Shown piece by piece: positions 6,730 through 14,310 of a stretch of DNA of 16,768 nt. Position numbers and translations under genes: made by a program. The DNA comes from Campylobacteraceae bacterium (lineage in GTDB: Bacteria; Campylobacterota; Campylobacteria; Campylobacterales; Sulfurovaceae), in assembly GCA_026986085.1 (NCBI GenBank), contig JALSPE010000030.1, positions 1 to 16,768 on the forward strand, in the 5' to 3' direction. Position 1 is the stretch's first letter, and each line of letters opens with the position of its first letter. The notes beneath the pieces were generated by a model. The model was not told where the DNA came from, ran no database searches, and saw only the letters and a program-made list of their open reading frames with translations.

Positions 6730-8046
6730 ATGAGAATTTTAACAATATTTTTTTTAATTTTAGGAGAATTAATGGCAAACTCTTTACCAAAACACTACAT
6801 TGAAGTTTTAGATAACAATCTAACCATTGTTGCAATACCACTGCATAACAATACAGGAGTTGTTACAACAGATATCTACTATAAAGTAGGTAGTGGCGAT
6901 GAAATGATGGGTAAGAGTGGAATTGCTCATATGTTAGAGCATATGAACTTTAAATCTACAAAAAAACTTAAAGCTGGTGAATTTGATAAAATTGTAAAAG
7001 AAAGAGGTGGAATAAATAATGCCTCTACTGGTTTTGACTATACGCACTACTTTATAAAAAGCTCTACAAAATATATGGATAAATCTATGGAACTCTTTGC
7101 AGAGTTGATGCAAAATTTAAACTTAAAAGATGAAGAGTTTCAAAAAGAGAGAGATGTAGTAGCTGAAGAGAGACGCTGGAGAACAGATAATAACCCATTA
7201 GGATATCTATACTTTAGACTATTTAATGAACACTTTAGAAGCCACAGCTACCACTGGACACCTATTGGATTTATGTATGATATAAAACATTGGAATATTA
7301 ATGATTTAAAAGAGTTTCATCAAAAGTTTTATAAACCAAGTAATGCAATTTTAATTGTTGCAGGGGATGTAGATAAAGATGAAGTATTTAAGAGTGCAAA
7401 AAAATATTTTGGCTCTATAGAGAATAAAAAGAGTGAATTTAACAGCTCTATTTTTGCTACATTCAAAGCGCATGAAGCACCTAGAGATGGAGCAAAAAGA
7501 GTAGAGATTCATAAAAGTGGTAATAGTGTAGATACAGTGGCAATAGCTTATGATATACCACCATTTAACCACAAAGACCAAATAGTTCTATCTGCTATTA
7601 GCGAAATTTTAAGTAGCGGAAAAAGTAGTAGATTATATAAAGATTTAGTTGAGAAAAAGCAGATGGCTACAACTGTATATGGCTACAATATGGAGATGAA
7701 AGATAACGGAGTTTTTATAATTTTAGCGATGGCAACCCCAAATGTAAAAGCACAAGAATTAGAAAAAGAGATACTTTTGCATATAGAAGATTTAAAAAAT
7801 GGAAAAATAACCAAAGAGGAGTTAGATAAAATTAAACTTAATACTAAAGTTGATTTTTTAAGAGAGCTTGATAGCTCTTCATCTGTAGCATCTTTGTATG
7901 GAAGCTATTTGGCAAAAGGAGATTTAAAACCTCTTCTTGAATATGAAGATAATTTAGGTAAAATTACACTTAAAGATATTCAAGATATTGCAAAAAAATA
8001 TTTTGATAACAATAAATCTACAACTATAACACTTAGGAGAAATTAA
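6730..8046 (+). CDS. exported M16-family (insulinase-like) zinc protease
   Basis: A 438-residue protein. The inverted zinc motif HMLEH (H67, E70, H71) and the downstream glutamate in ERDVVAEERRWR (E146/E147, about 75 residues later) are the M16 metal ligands; GGINNASTGFDYTHYF is the usual substrate-cleft segment. The active-site half is followed by the inactive C-terminal half, as in PqqL/YmxG-type proteins. The first 18 residues, MRILTIFFLILGELMANS, look like a signal peptide, so the mature enzyme is probably periplasmic. ATG 6730 follows the pyrD stop and has GGAG five bases upstream. A second ATG at 6772 has its own strong AGGAG site and would give a cytosolic form. The natural substrate is not known from sequence. 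Its stop overlaps the dapA start. Confidence 0.93.
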   Translation: MRILTIFFLILGELMANSLPKHYIEVLDNNLTIVAIPLHNNTGVVTTDIYYKVGSGDEMMGKSGIAHMLEHMNFKSTKKLKAGEFDKIVKERGGINNASTGFDYTHYFIKSSTKYMDKSMELFAELMQNLNLKDEEFQKERDVVAEERRWRTDNNPLGYLYFRLFNEHFRSHSYHWTPIGFMYDIKHWNINDLKEFHQKFYKPSNAILIVAGDVDKDEVFKSAKKYFGSIENKKSEFNSSIFATFKAHEAPRDGAKRVEIHKSGNSVDTVAIAYDIPPFNHKDQIVLSAISEILSSGKSSRLYKDLVEKKQMATTVYGYNMEMKDNGVFIILAMATPNVKAQELEKEILLHIEDLKNGKITKEELDKIKLNTKVDFLRELDSSSSVASLYGSYLAKGDLKPLLEYEDNLGKITLKDIQDIAKKYFDNNKSTTITLRRN

Positions 8047-8939
8047 TGAGTTCATATATTAGCGGTGCAACAACTGCACTTATTACGCCATTAAAAAATG
8101 GTAAATTAGATGAGGCAACATTTGCTAAACTTATTAAAAGACAAATAGATAACAAAATAGACGCTGTATGCCCTGTTGGAACAACTGGAGAGAGTGCAAC
8201 TCTAACTCACAATGAGCATAAAAGATGCATAGAGATTGCAGTAGAGGTATGCAAGAATAGTAATACAAAAGTTTTAGCAGGAGCTGGAAGCAATGCAACT
8301 CATGAAGCTATTGATATTGCTAAACATGCTCAAAGTTGTGGTGTTGATGCTATTTTTAGTGTTAGTCCATACTATAACAAGCCAAGTCAAGAGGGTTTAT
8401 ATCAACATTATAGAGCAATAGCATCTGCTGTCGAAGTGCCATTTATGCTATATAATGTGCCAGGTAGAACAGGTGTAGATATATTGCCAGATACGGTAAA
8501 AAGGCTATTTAATGATGTTCCAAATATATTTGGAATAAAAGAAGCAACAGGCTCTATCGAGAGAACTGTAGAGCTTTTAGCCAAAGTGCCAGAACTTTTT
8601 GTATTTAGTGGCGATGATGCAATAGATTTTCCAATATTAGCAAGTGGTGGTAAAGGAATTACCTCTGTAACTGCAAACCTTTTGCCAGATATGAAAGCAA
8701 AGCTAACTCATTCAGCACTAAAAGGTGATTTAAAAAAATCCAAAGAGATAAATGATAAACTATATCCTATAAACAAGATTCTATTTTGCGAGAGTAACCC
8801 AATACCAATTAAAGCAGCAATGTATATAGCTGGATTAATCGATACATTAGAGTATAGATTACCACTTGTTGAGCCAAGCAAAGAGAATATGAAGAAAATC
8901 GAAGAAGTAATGAAAAATTACGAAATAGTAGGAGCTTAA
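8046..8939 (+). CDS. dapA: 4-hydroxy-tetrahydrodipicolinate synthase
   Basis: A 297-residue TIM-barrel class I aldolase that condenses pyruvate with aspartate semialdehyde, the first step of the diaminopimelate branch supplying lysine and peptidoglycan. All key residues are visible: Schiff-base lysine K165 (GIKEATG), Y136 in YNVPGRTG with R141, T46-T47 in PVGTTGES, and Y110 in SPYYNKPS. Length and order match the E. coli enzyme. The start codon overlaps the stop of the M16 gene (TAATG), and the FabL-like gene begins directly after its stop. The M16 protease followed by dapA is an arrangement I associate with Campylobacterota. Confidence 0.98.
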   Translation: MSSYISGATTALITPLKNGKLDEATFAKLIKRQIDNKIDAVCPVGTTGESATLTHNEHKRCIEIAVEVCKNSNTKVLAGAGSNATHEAIDIAKHAQSCGVDAIFSVSPYYNKPSQEGLYQHYRAIASAVEVPFMLYNVPGRTGVDILPDTVKRLFNDVPNIFGIKEATGSIERTVELLAKVPELFVFSGDDAIDFPILASGGKGITSVTANLLPDMKAKLTHSALKGDLKKSKEINDKLYPINKILFCESNPIPIKAAMYIAGLIDTLEYRLPLVEPSKENMKKIEEVMKNYEIVGA

Positions 8940-9710
8940 ATGAAGGGTAAAACTTTAGTAATAACTGGTGCAACAAAAGGAATAGGCAAAGCTACAGCAG
9001 AGAAATTTGCACAAAATGGTGTAAATGTAGCTTTTACATACAACTCAAATAAAGAAGCAGCAGATCAAATTGCAAAAGAGCTTGAAGATAGATACAATAT
9101 TAAAGCAAAGGCGTATCCATTAGATATTTTAGATACAGACCAATTTAAACCACTATTTCAGGCAATAGATGAAGATTTTGACAGAGTAGATTTTTTTGTA
9201 AGTAACGCTATGATTTATGGAAGAAGTGTAGTCGGAGGATATGGTAAATTTATGAAGCTTCGCCCAAAAAAAGGCTTAACAAATATATATACAGCAACAG
9301 TTGGAGCTTTTGTAGCAGGAAGCCAAGAGGCAGCTAAAAGAATGGAAAAAGTTGGTGGTGGCTCTATTGTAACACTTAGCTCTACAGGAAATTTAATCTA
9401 TATAGAAAATTATGCAGGACACGGCACAAATAAAGCCGCAGTTGAAGCAATGGCAAGATATGCAGCAGTTGAACTTGGTGAGATGGGAATTAGAGTAAAT
9501 GCAGTAAGTGGAGGTCCAATTGAGACAGATGCTCTAAGAGCCTTTACAAACTACGAAGAGGTAAAAGCTGAGACTATAAAAAGAAGTGCCTTAGATAGAA
9601 TGGGAACCCCAGAGGATTTAGCAGGTGCAATCTACTTCTTATGCACAAAAGATGCAAGTTGGATTACAGGACAAACTATCGTAGTAGATGGTGGAACAAC
9701 TTTTAGATAA
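8940..9710 (+). CDS. FabL-like enoyl-ACP reductase (SDR superfamily)
   Basis: A 256-residue Rossmann-fold dehydrogenase with TGATKGIG (residues 9-16) for NAD(P)H binding. It is not a typical FabG: the catalytic region reads SSTGNLIYIENYAGHGTNK, with Y154, Y158 and K165, so Tyr and Lys are separated by six residues as in enoyl-ACP reductases, rather than three as in classical SDRs. IENY..G..KAAVEAMARYAAVELG, VNAVSGGPIETDAL and GQTIVVDGG are very close to what I recall of Bacillus FabL (enoyl-ACP reductase III). The predicted role is the last reduction step of each fatty-acid elongation cycle, and its position beside pgsA fits lipid synthesis. Whether it replaces or duplicates a FabI elsewhere cannot be seen here. 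ATG follows the dapA stop directly, with GGAG upstream inside dapA. Confidence 0.85.
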   Translation: MKGKTLVITGATKGIGKATAEKFAQNGVNVAFTYNSNKEAADQIAKELEDRYNIKAKAYPLDILDTDQFKPLFQAIDEDFDRVDFFVSNAMIYGRSVVGGYGKFMKLRPKKGLTNIYTATVGAFVAGSQEAAKRMEKVGGGSIVTLSSTGNLIYIENYAGHGTNKAAVEAMARYAAVELGEMGIRVNAVSGGPIETDALRAFTNYEEVKAETIKRSALDRMGTPEDLAGAIYFLCTKDASWITGQTIVVDGGTTFR

Positions 9711-10270
9711 TGTTAAAAGATGCACTAAATATTCCAAACATTTTAGCTTTTATAAGATTGTTTTTAGCGCCACTGATGTTTGTTTTGCTGGTAAACAGAG
9801 ATTTGCCAATTTTTGAAGGCATACACTACTCGTGGCTAGACTTTTGGGCTGGTTTTATATTTGTAATGGCAAGTGCAACAGACTTTTTTGACGGTTACAT
9901 AGCAAGAGAGTTTAATCAAATTACAACACTTGGCTCAATCTTAGACCCCCTAGCTGATAAAATGCTAACCTTAGCAGCATTTTTAGGATTAATGATGCTA
10001 CACCGTGCTTCACCTTGGGCTATATATCTAATTCTTACAAGAGAGCTTTTTATTACGGGCTTAAGAGTAAATGCTGTAGCAAGTGGCATAGATATTAGTG
10101 CTAGTTGGATGGGTAAAGTAAAAACAGTATCTCAAATGTTTGCAATAGGCTTTTTGTTAATGGAGTGGCCAGGTGGCACACTACTTCTTTGGATTGCAGT
10201 TTTTTTAACACTATATTCTGGATATGAGTATATTCGAGATTTTTTTAAAAATTCCAAACAAGTTATATAA
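9710..10270 (+). CDS. pgsA: CDP-diacylglycerol-glycerol-3-phosphate 3-phosphatidyltransferase
   Basis: A 186-residue integral membrane enzyme that makes phosphatidylglycerol phosphate from CDP-diacylglycerol and glycerol 3-phosphate. The full CDP-alcohol phosphotransferase motif D-G-x2-A-R-x8-G-x3-D-x3-D is present (D61, G62, A65, R66, G75, D79, D83), with the extra acidic D58 in front. Several hydrophobic helices flank it (about 11-28, 45-57, 86-96, 100-112 and 140-175). The start overlaps the stop of the FabL-like gene (TAATG), closing a six-gene operon. In relatives I remember, an S2P protease gene often follows; here a 247-base gap follows instead. Confidence 0.96.
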   Translation: MLKDALNIPNILAFIRLFLAPLMFVLLVNRDLPIFEGIHYSWLDFWAGFIFVMASATDFFDGYIAREFNQITTLGSILDPLADKMLTLAAFLGLMMLHRASPWAIYLILTRELFITGLRVNAVASGIDISASWMGKVKTVSQMFAIGFLLMEWPGGTLLLWIAVFLTLYSGYEYIRDFFKNSKQVI

Positions 10271-10327
10271 TTTGATTTTATATTAAATTTATTACTATAA
10301 TATACACTAATTTACACTTTTTTTTGA

Positions 10328-10482
10328 TATAATATGCTCAATAAATGAATTAAATCCAAATTATATATTAGAGTTGGTTTATTAATATTTGTAAATAATC
10401 TGAGTTTTACCTAAAGGTTAATTGATGGCTATTTCTAAATACTGCTGAGCCAATGCTTTATAGAAGATGAGCAATTTCTAAT
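10328..10482 (+). promoter_or_regulatory. structured leader or small-RNA candidate between pgsA and the exported-protein gene
   Basis: A good -10 box, TATAAT at 10328-10333 in a T-rich context, lies about 190 bases before the next gene. After it come two possible hairpins: TAAA-T-CCAA (10351-10359) with TTGGTTTA (10374-10381), and ATTG-at-GGCT (10421-10430) with AGCCAAT (10448-10454). No open frame of note is present. It could be a long 5' leader, a small RNA, or chance pairing in AT-rich DNA. It matches no riboswitch class I can recall. Confidence 0.25.
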
Positions 10483-10483
10483 G

Positions 10484-10489
10484 TATAAT
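10484..10489 (+). promoter_or_regulatory. -10 box of the exported-protein gene
   Basis: TATAAT is preceded directly by TG and sits 28 bases before the AAAGGA-preceded ATG at 10518. No recognisable -35 is present, as often in this phylum. Confidence 0.5.
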
Positions 10490-10517
10490 TTAGATTAATA
10501 GAAAATAAAGGATAATA

Positions 10518-11708
10518 ATGAGTATATTTAGAGCTTCTATAATATTGATTACTCTTCTCTCAACACTATATGCACAAGATCAGTTTAAATTATATAAATT
10601 TAAATCAGGTATGGTCTATTATGATGTTAAAACTTCTAGTTTTGATAAAAAATTAAATTCTCATGTAGAGGGAATTGCAAGACTTATATTTGATAACTGG
10701 GGAGCTAAAGAGTTAAAAGAAGAGGATGTAAGCGAAGTTCAAGCTGGTGACTTTAACGATACAAGAAGTCGTCATACTCTATATTTTGTCGATAATGGAA
10801 CAGTTTACAGTGTAGATTTTGATGAGAAGAAGATATATAAAAGTAGAGATAAAGATTTAGATTTAGCAATAGTTCAGAAAAAAGATCTCTCAGATGAGAG
10901 TGTAAAATCTTTAGAGAGGGTTGGGGCAAAAAAAGTAGGAACAGAGAAGATAGCAGGTTATGAGTGTGATTTATGGGAATATAATGATCAGCAGGTGTGT
11001 TTATATAAAGGAATACCTCTAAAGATTGTTATAAAAACTGCAGGTTTTCTAAGCGAAAGAAAAGCAGTCAAGGCTATATTTGATGAACCAATTCCACCTA
11101 AAGAGTTTAAACTTCCAGAATTTAGTATCGTAGAAGATGAAGCATACAGCAGTGATAAATCATCTATTGTTAGAACTGAAGATTATATATCATCTATATT
11201 AGAGTTAAAAAAAGAGATGCAAAAAAAAGGTATTAATTTAGAAGATAAAAATAGCTCAGTATCTCCAAATTTAGAGAAAGATATTATCAATGTTTTAGGT
11301 AAGAGATATCTACAGAAACAGAAAAAATATCTACCATCTCTAATTGAGGCAATGAAAAAGGCAAAAGAGTGTATATCTAAGGCAAAAAATAAAAAAGAAG
11401 CTCTCCATTGTATGAAACCAGTTGAAGATATTAATGATAAGTTAGGTGATAGAACACCATCTTTTGACTTTGATAATTTAAATGAAGAGAAAAAGAGTAA
11501 AGCAATTAAAGAGTTAGAAAAAGAGATAAAAAATACAGAAGTTACTGCAAAATGTGTTGGTAAATTTAATAAAACAACAGATGTTATTATCTGCACAGAT
11601 GGAAAGCTGTTCCCTAGTGAATCATCTACAAATGGAAGTGGATTAACACCTGCTACTACACTAGATACAAATAGCACGGCAGATAGTAACGAGAGTGATA
11701 AAAAGTAG
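10518..11708 (+). CDS. exported protein of unknown function
   Basis: A 396-residue protein I do not recognise by name. The first 19 residues (MSIFRASIILITLLSTLYA, then QDQ) are a convincing signal peptide. Residues about 20-200 are rich in beta strands and charged, with FKLYKFKSGMVYYDV, TLYFVDNGTVYSVDFDEKKIY and GYECDLWEYNDQQVCLYKGIPLKI; this repeated-strand pattern, with a Cys pair about 12 residues apart, resembles periplasmic lipoprotein-carrier-like or DUF4412-like folds, but that is only impression. The second half is Lys/Glu-rich and helical with spaced Cys residues (AKECISKAKNKKEALHCM; CVGKFNKTTDVIICTDG). The tail of about 35 residues is Ser/Thr/Asn-rich and probably disordered. It stands alone, with its own -10 box and AAAGGA ribosome site and a strong terminator spanning its stop. 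It is probably periplasmic. Confidence 0.85.
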   Translation: MSIFRASIILITLLSTLYAQDQFKLYKFKSGMVYYDVKTSSFDKKLNSHVEGIARLIFDNWGAKELKEEDVSEVQAGDFNDTRSRHTLYFVDNGTVYSVDFDEKKIYKSRDKDLDLAIVQKKDLSDESVKSLERVGAKKVGTEKIAGYECDLWEYNDQQVCLYKGIPLKIVIKTAGFLSERKAVKAIFDEPIPPKEFKLPEFSIVEDEAYSSDKSSIVRTEDYISSILELKKEMQKKGINLEDKNSSVSPNLEKDIINVLGKRYLQKQKKYLPSLIEAMKKAKECISKAKNKKEALHCMKPVEDINDKLGDRTPSFDFDNLNEEKKSKAIKELEKEIKNTEVTAKCVGKFNKTTDVIICTDGKLFPSESSTNGSGLTPATTLDTNSTADSNESDKK

Positions 11709-11726
11709 TCTATCTACTTTTTTATC
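11697..11726. terminator. bidirectional terminator between the exported-protein gene and queC
   Basis: GATAAAAAGTAG (11697-11708) pairs with CTACTTTTTTATC (11714-11726) around a five-base loop, with one bulged T. The arms carry their own A/T runs, so it can end transcription from both sides. The TAG stop of the exported-protein gene is the last triplet of the left arm. Confidence 0.75.
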
Positions 11727-11780
11727 TGGCTAATATTTTAGCAAATACAATGAGTTCAGGCTCAATAAAGTTGAGATTAA

Positions 11781-12455
11781 TTAAGAAGTTTGATACTCAA
11801 TAGGATCTTTTACTCCTGCTTCTTTAAATCCTTTTAATCTTAATCTACAACTATCACAAACACCACAGGCTTTATCTTCATTTTTATAGCAGCTCCAAGT
11901 GTGCTCTAATTTTACACCAAGTTCTAAAGATTTTTTAACAATATCAGCCTTGCTTAAATGAATTAGTGGAGTCTCTATTTTAATATCAAATCCATCATTC
12001 AATCCAAGATTTATAGATTTCTCTATAGATTTAATAAAACTCTCTCTACAATCTGGATATCCACTACTATCCTCTTCTACAACGCCAATATAGATAGCTT
12101 TTGCTAAATGCTTTTGTGCAACTGCGGCTGCAATAGATAGAAATATTCCATTTCTATATGGAACATAAGTTATAGGCACTCCAGGTTTTATACCTTCTGT
12201 TGGTATCTCTAAATTATCATCTATCAATGCAGTTGCTCCAATTTGTTTAAAAAAGTCTAAATCTATAATATAGCTCTCTTTCGCGCTTAAATCTTCTACA
12301 ATTTTTTCATAAGCCACTAACTCTTTATTTTGAGTCTTTTGTCCATAATTAAAGTGAATTGCAATAATATCATAGCCACTATTTTTTGCTATTTTTGCAG
12401 ATAATGCACTATCCATTCCACCAGAAATTATACATACAGCACAATTTTTGCTCAT
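11781..12455 (-). CDS. queC: 7-cyano-7-deazaguanine (preQ0) synthase
   Basis: A 224-residue member of the PP-loop ATPase family. It converts 7-carboxy-7-deazaguanine to preQ0 with ATP and ammonia, on the way to queuosine in tRNA. The PP-loop SGGMDS is at residues 11-16. YVPYRNGIFLSIAAA and VVEEDSSGYPDCRESF are family blocks, and the C-terminal zinc site has C189, C197, C200 and C203 (CYKNEDKACGVCDSC). Length is normal. The ATG is preceded by AAAAAAGGT. It is divergent from ybeY across a 50-base gap, and downstream it faces the bidirectional terminator at 11697-11726. Confidence 0.97.
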   Translation of the reverse strand: MSKNCAVCIISGGMDSALSAKIAKNSGYDIIAIHFNYGQKTQNKELVAYEKIVEDLSAKESYIIDLDFFKQIGATALIDDNLEIPTEGIKPGVPITYVPYRNGIFLSIAAAVAQKHLAKAIYIGVVEEDSSGYPDCRESFIKSIEKSINLGLNDGFDIKIETPLIHLSKADIVKKSLELGVKLEHTWSCYKNEDKACGVCDSCRLRLKGFKEAGVKDPIEYQTS

Positions 12456-12475
12456 AAGTTACCTTTTTTGACTGT

Positions 12476-12499
12476 ATTTTACACAAAATTAGATAAAAT
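12476..12499. promoter_or_regulatory. divergent promoter between queC and ybeY
   Basis: On the minus strand, TAAAAT (12476-12481) is preceded by TG and lies about 20 bases before queC. On the plus strand, TAAAAT (12494-12499) is only seven bases before the ybeY ATG, so a normal -10 to +1 distance would put the transcript start on the ATG itself. No good -35 is visible at normal spacing. Confidence 0.35.
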
Positions 12500-12505
12500 A
12501 GCTAG

Positions 12506-12940
12506 ATGATTTTTATAGATAACCAAACAGAGAGTCTAATTAATATTGATATCTTAGAAAATATCTCAAATTATCTTAATATCGATAGAGATATAGAGTT
12601 AATTATTGTAGATAATATCAAGATAAAAGATATAAACAAAGAGCAAAGAGGTATAAATAGACCTACAGATGTTTTAAGTTTTCCAATTGTAGGAGATAAA
12701 CCATTGCCTTTGGGCTCAATAGTTATATCTATAGATAAAGTTAAAGATGCATCAAGCACTTTAGGACACTCAATTGATTACGAGATTGCTCTTCTTTTTA
12801 CGCATGGGCTTTTACATCTATTGGGTTTTGACCACGAAGAAGATGATGGGCAGATGAGAGAAAAAGAGAGGGAAATTATGTTAAAATTTAATTTACCAAA
12901 AACACTTATAGTAAGAGTAGAGGAGGGTAAGAGTTGCTAG
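12506..12940 (+). CDS. ybeY: endoribonuclease YbeY (rRNA maturation factor)
   Basis: A 144-residue single-domain zinc endoribonuclease acting in 16S rRNA 3'-end processing and ribosome quality control. The hallmark H-x3-H-x5-H zinc site is intact (HGLLHLLGFDH; H100, H104, H110). NRPTDVLSFP and LGSIVISIDK are the other conserved blocks. The start ATG 12506 has no Shine-Dalgarno sequence; a TAAAAT box ends seven bases upstream, so the message may be leaderless. The last codons overlap the antiporter start by seven bases, indicating coupling. Confidence 0.95.
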   Translation: MIFIDNQTESLINIDILENISNYLNIDRDIELIIVDNIKIKDINKEQRGINRPTDVLSFPIVGDKPLPLGSIVISIDKVKDASSTLGHSIDYEIALLFTHGLLHLLGFDHEEDDGQMREKEREIMLKFNLPKTLIVRVEEGKSC

Positions 12941-13881
12941 TTTATATTATTTTTATTGTATCTTTAGCAGTGCTTATATATGGAGCAGATGTTATAATTA
13001 ATCAAAGTGAAAAAATTGCTCTTAAATTTGGTATTTCAGAGTATATTATTGGAGCAACACTAATTGCTCTTGGAACATCTTTACCAGAGATGGCAGCTAG
13101 TGTTAGTGCAAGTTTTAATGGTAAGCCAGAGTTGGCAATATCAAATATTGTTGGTAGTAATATATTAAATATTACTCTTGTATTAGGAGTTGTCTTAATA
13201 ATTGCCAAGGGTGTAAATCCAAGAAGAGATTTTTTTGAAAAAGATAGCTCTTGGGCTCTATTTCCTGTTTTAATTTTTATTGCTGCAATATTGGGCGGTG
13301 AAATTAGTAGATTTACAGGTGTTACATTTATAATACTAATGGGTGCATATATACTATTTTTGCTTAGATATGACAAAGATACACTAGAAATATCTGATAT
13401 TGATAATGATATAAACACTACTGATTTTAATTGGTTTAAAACTATTTCGTTACTTATTATAGGCTTTTTAATGGTGGTTTATGGTGCAGACTATACAGTT
13501 GATAGTGCTAGTAAAATAGCAAAATCTTTTGGTGTTAGCGATTGGATAATAGGAGTTATTTTAATAGCTCTTGGAACATCTATGCCAGAGCTTATTGTCT
13601 CTATTACGGCAGCCATTAAAGGTAAAGCAGATATGGCTATTGGTAATATAATTGGCTCAAATATGGCAAATATAACTATTGCTTTAGGTGCTGCTGCTGT
13701 TACTAATCCAATAAAATTAGATTTTACTAAATACACCTATGATATCTCAGTAATGCTTATTGCAACTTTGATGTTGGTATTTATAACAGCTAATAAAATG
13801 TATTCTAAACCAGCTGGAATATCTTTGGTAGTTTTGTTATTGATATTTTTAGAGCATACAATAAAAAGTGTAGTAGCTTAG
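12934..13881 (+). CDS. calcium/sodium antiporter, CaCA family (YrbG-like)
   Basis: A 315-residue polytopic membrane protein with two homologous halves of about five helices each. The alpha repeats are unmistakable: GTSLPEMAAS...GKPELAISNIVGSNILNI in the first half and GTSMPELIVS...GKADMAIGNIIGSNMANI in the second. These GTS(x)PE and GNxxGSN segments carry the acidic and polar residues that bind Ca/Na in NCX-type exchangers. It probably extrudes Ca or another cation using the Na or H gradient; ion choice is inference. The start is TTG 12934, supported by a near-perfect AGGAGG seven bases upstream and by the N-terminal helix starting there; no ATG is usable. It overlaps the ybeY end. Confidence 0.93.
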   Translation: MLVYIIFIVSLAVLIYGADVIINQSEKIALKFGISEYIIGATLIALGTSLPEMAASVSASFNGKPELAISNIVGSNILNITLVLGVVLIIAKGVNPRRDFFEKDSSWALFPVLIFIAAILGGEISRFTGVTFIILMGAYILFLLRYDKDTLEISDIDNDINTTDFNWFKTISLLIIGFLMVVYGADYTVDSASKIAKSFGVSDWIIGVILIALGTSMPELIVSITAAIKGKADMAIGNIIGSNMANITIALGAAAVTNPIKLDFTKYTYDISVMLIATLMLVFITANKMYSKPAGISLVVLLLIFLEHTIKSVVA

Positions 13882-13901
13882 GTAGCCTATTTACTACACT
13901 T
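13866..13901 (-). terminator. terminator of the fur/perR-like gene, shared convergent hairpin
   Basis: AAGTGTAGTA (13866-13875) pairs perfectly with TACTACACTT (13892-13901); a smaller TAGG/CCTA helix lies inside. Read on the minus strand the hairpin is followed by a T-run (13861-13867), so it is a proper intrinsic terminator for the regulator gene. It contains the stop codons of both convergent genes. Rightward it lacks a T-run and should work poorly. Confidence 0.7.
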
Positions 13902-14300
13902 GCTACATACTCCATATATATTTAACTCTAAATTTTCAAAGTTAAAGTTATAATCACTTGAAATATCTTTTGAAATATGTTTTATCTCTTGATTTAACTC
14001 AATATCCTGAACATATCCACACTCTTTACAAACCAAATGAGCATGTCTATCTTTTACAATTTCATATTTTGATTTAAAGTTATTTAATGCAACTTCATTT
14101 AAAATATTTTTCTCTAAAAGAGCAGTAATATTTTTATAGACAGTTGCTAAAGACATTGTAGAGTGTTTTTTTTTAGCAACTTCATAAATCTCATCTATAT
14201 TTGCATGACCTAAACTCTCTATAACATTAAGTATCTCTATCCTCTGAGGAGTAGCTTTTAAATGGTAGCTTTTTAAAAGTTCTAAAGTTCTATTTTGCAT
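13887..14300 (-). CDS. Fur-family regulator, probably peroxide-responsive (PerR-like)
   Basis: A 137-residue regulator. The winged helix (about 1-80) contains TPQRIEIL and the recognition helix SLATVYKNI. The structural zinc site has both Cys pairs (C91/C94; CSKC at the C-terminus). The regulatory metal ligands aligned with Bacillus PerR would be H32, E80, H86, H88 and D99. The position-104-type ligand is Asp, which in PerR goes with peroxide sensing, while the position-85-type ligand is Glu instead of Asp. The gene sits 18 bases after the peroxiredoxin gene on the same strand, which supports a peroxide role, but a Fur or Zur function is not excluded. There is no clear Shine-Dalgarno; translation may depend on the upstream gene. 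An intrinsic terminator overlaps its last codons. Confidence 0.88.
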   Translation of the reverse strand: MQNRTLELLKSYHLKATPQRIEILNVIESLGHANIDEIYEVAKKKHSTMSLATVYKNITALLEKNILNEVALNNFKSKYEIVKDRHAHLVCKECGYVQDIELNQEIKHISKDISSDYNFNFENLELNIYGVCSKCSK

Positions 14301-14310
14301 AATATTTAAT

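Noticed and set aside
10401..10460. TPP or other known riboswitch in the gap before the exported-protein gene
   Set aside because: A TGAG and an ACCT block appear, but the order and the other conserved elements of the TPP aptamer are missing, and the downstream gene is not a vitamin gene.
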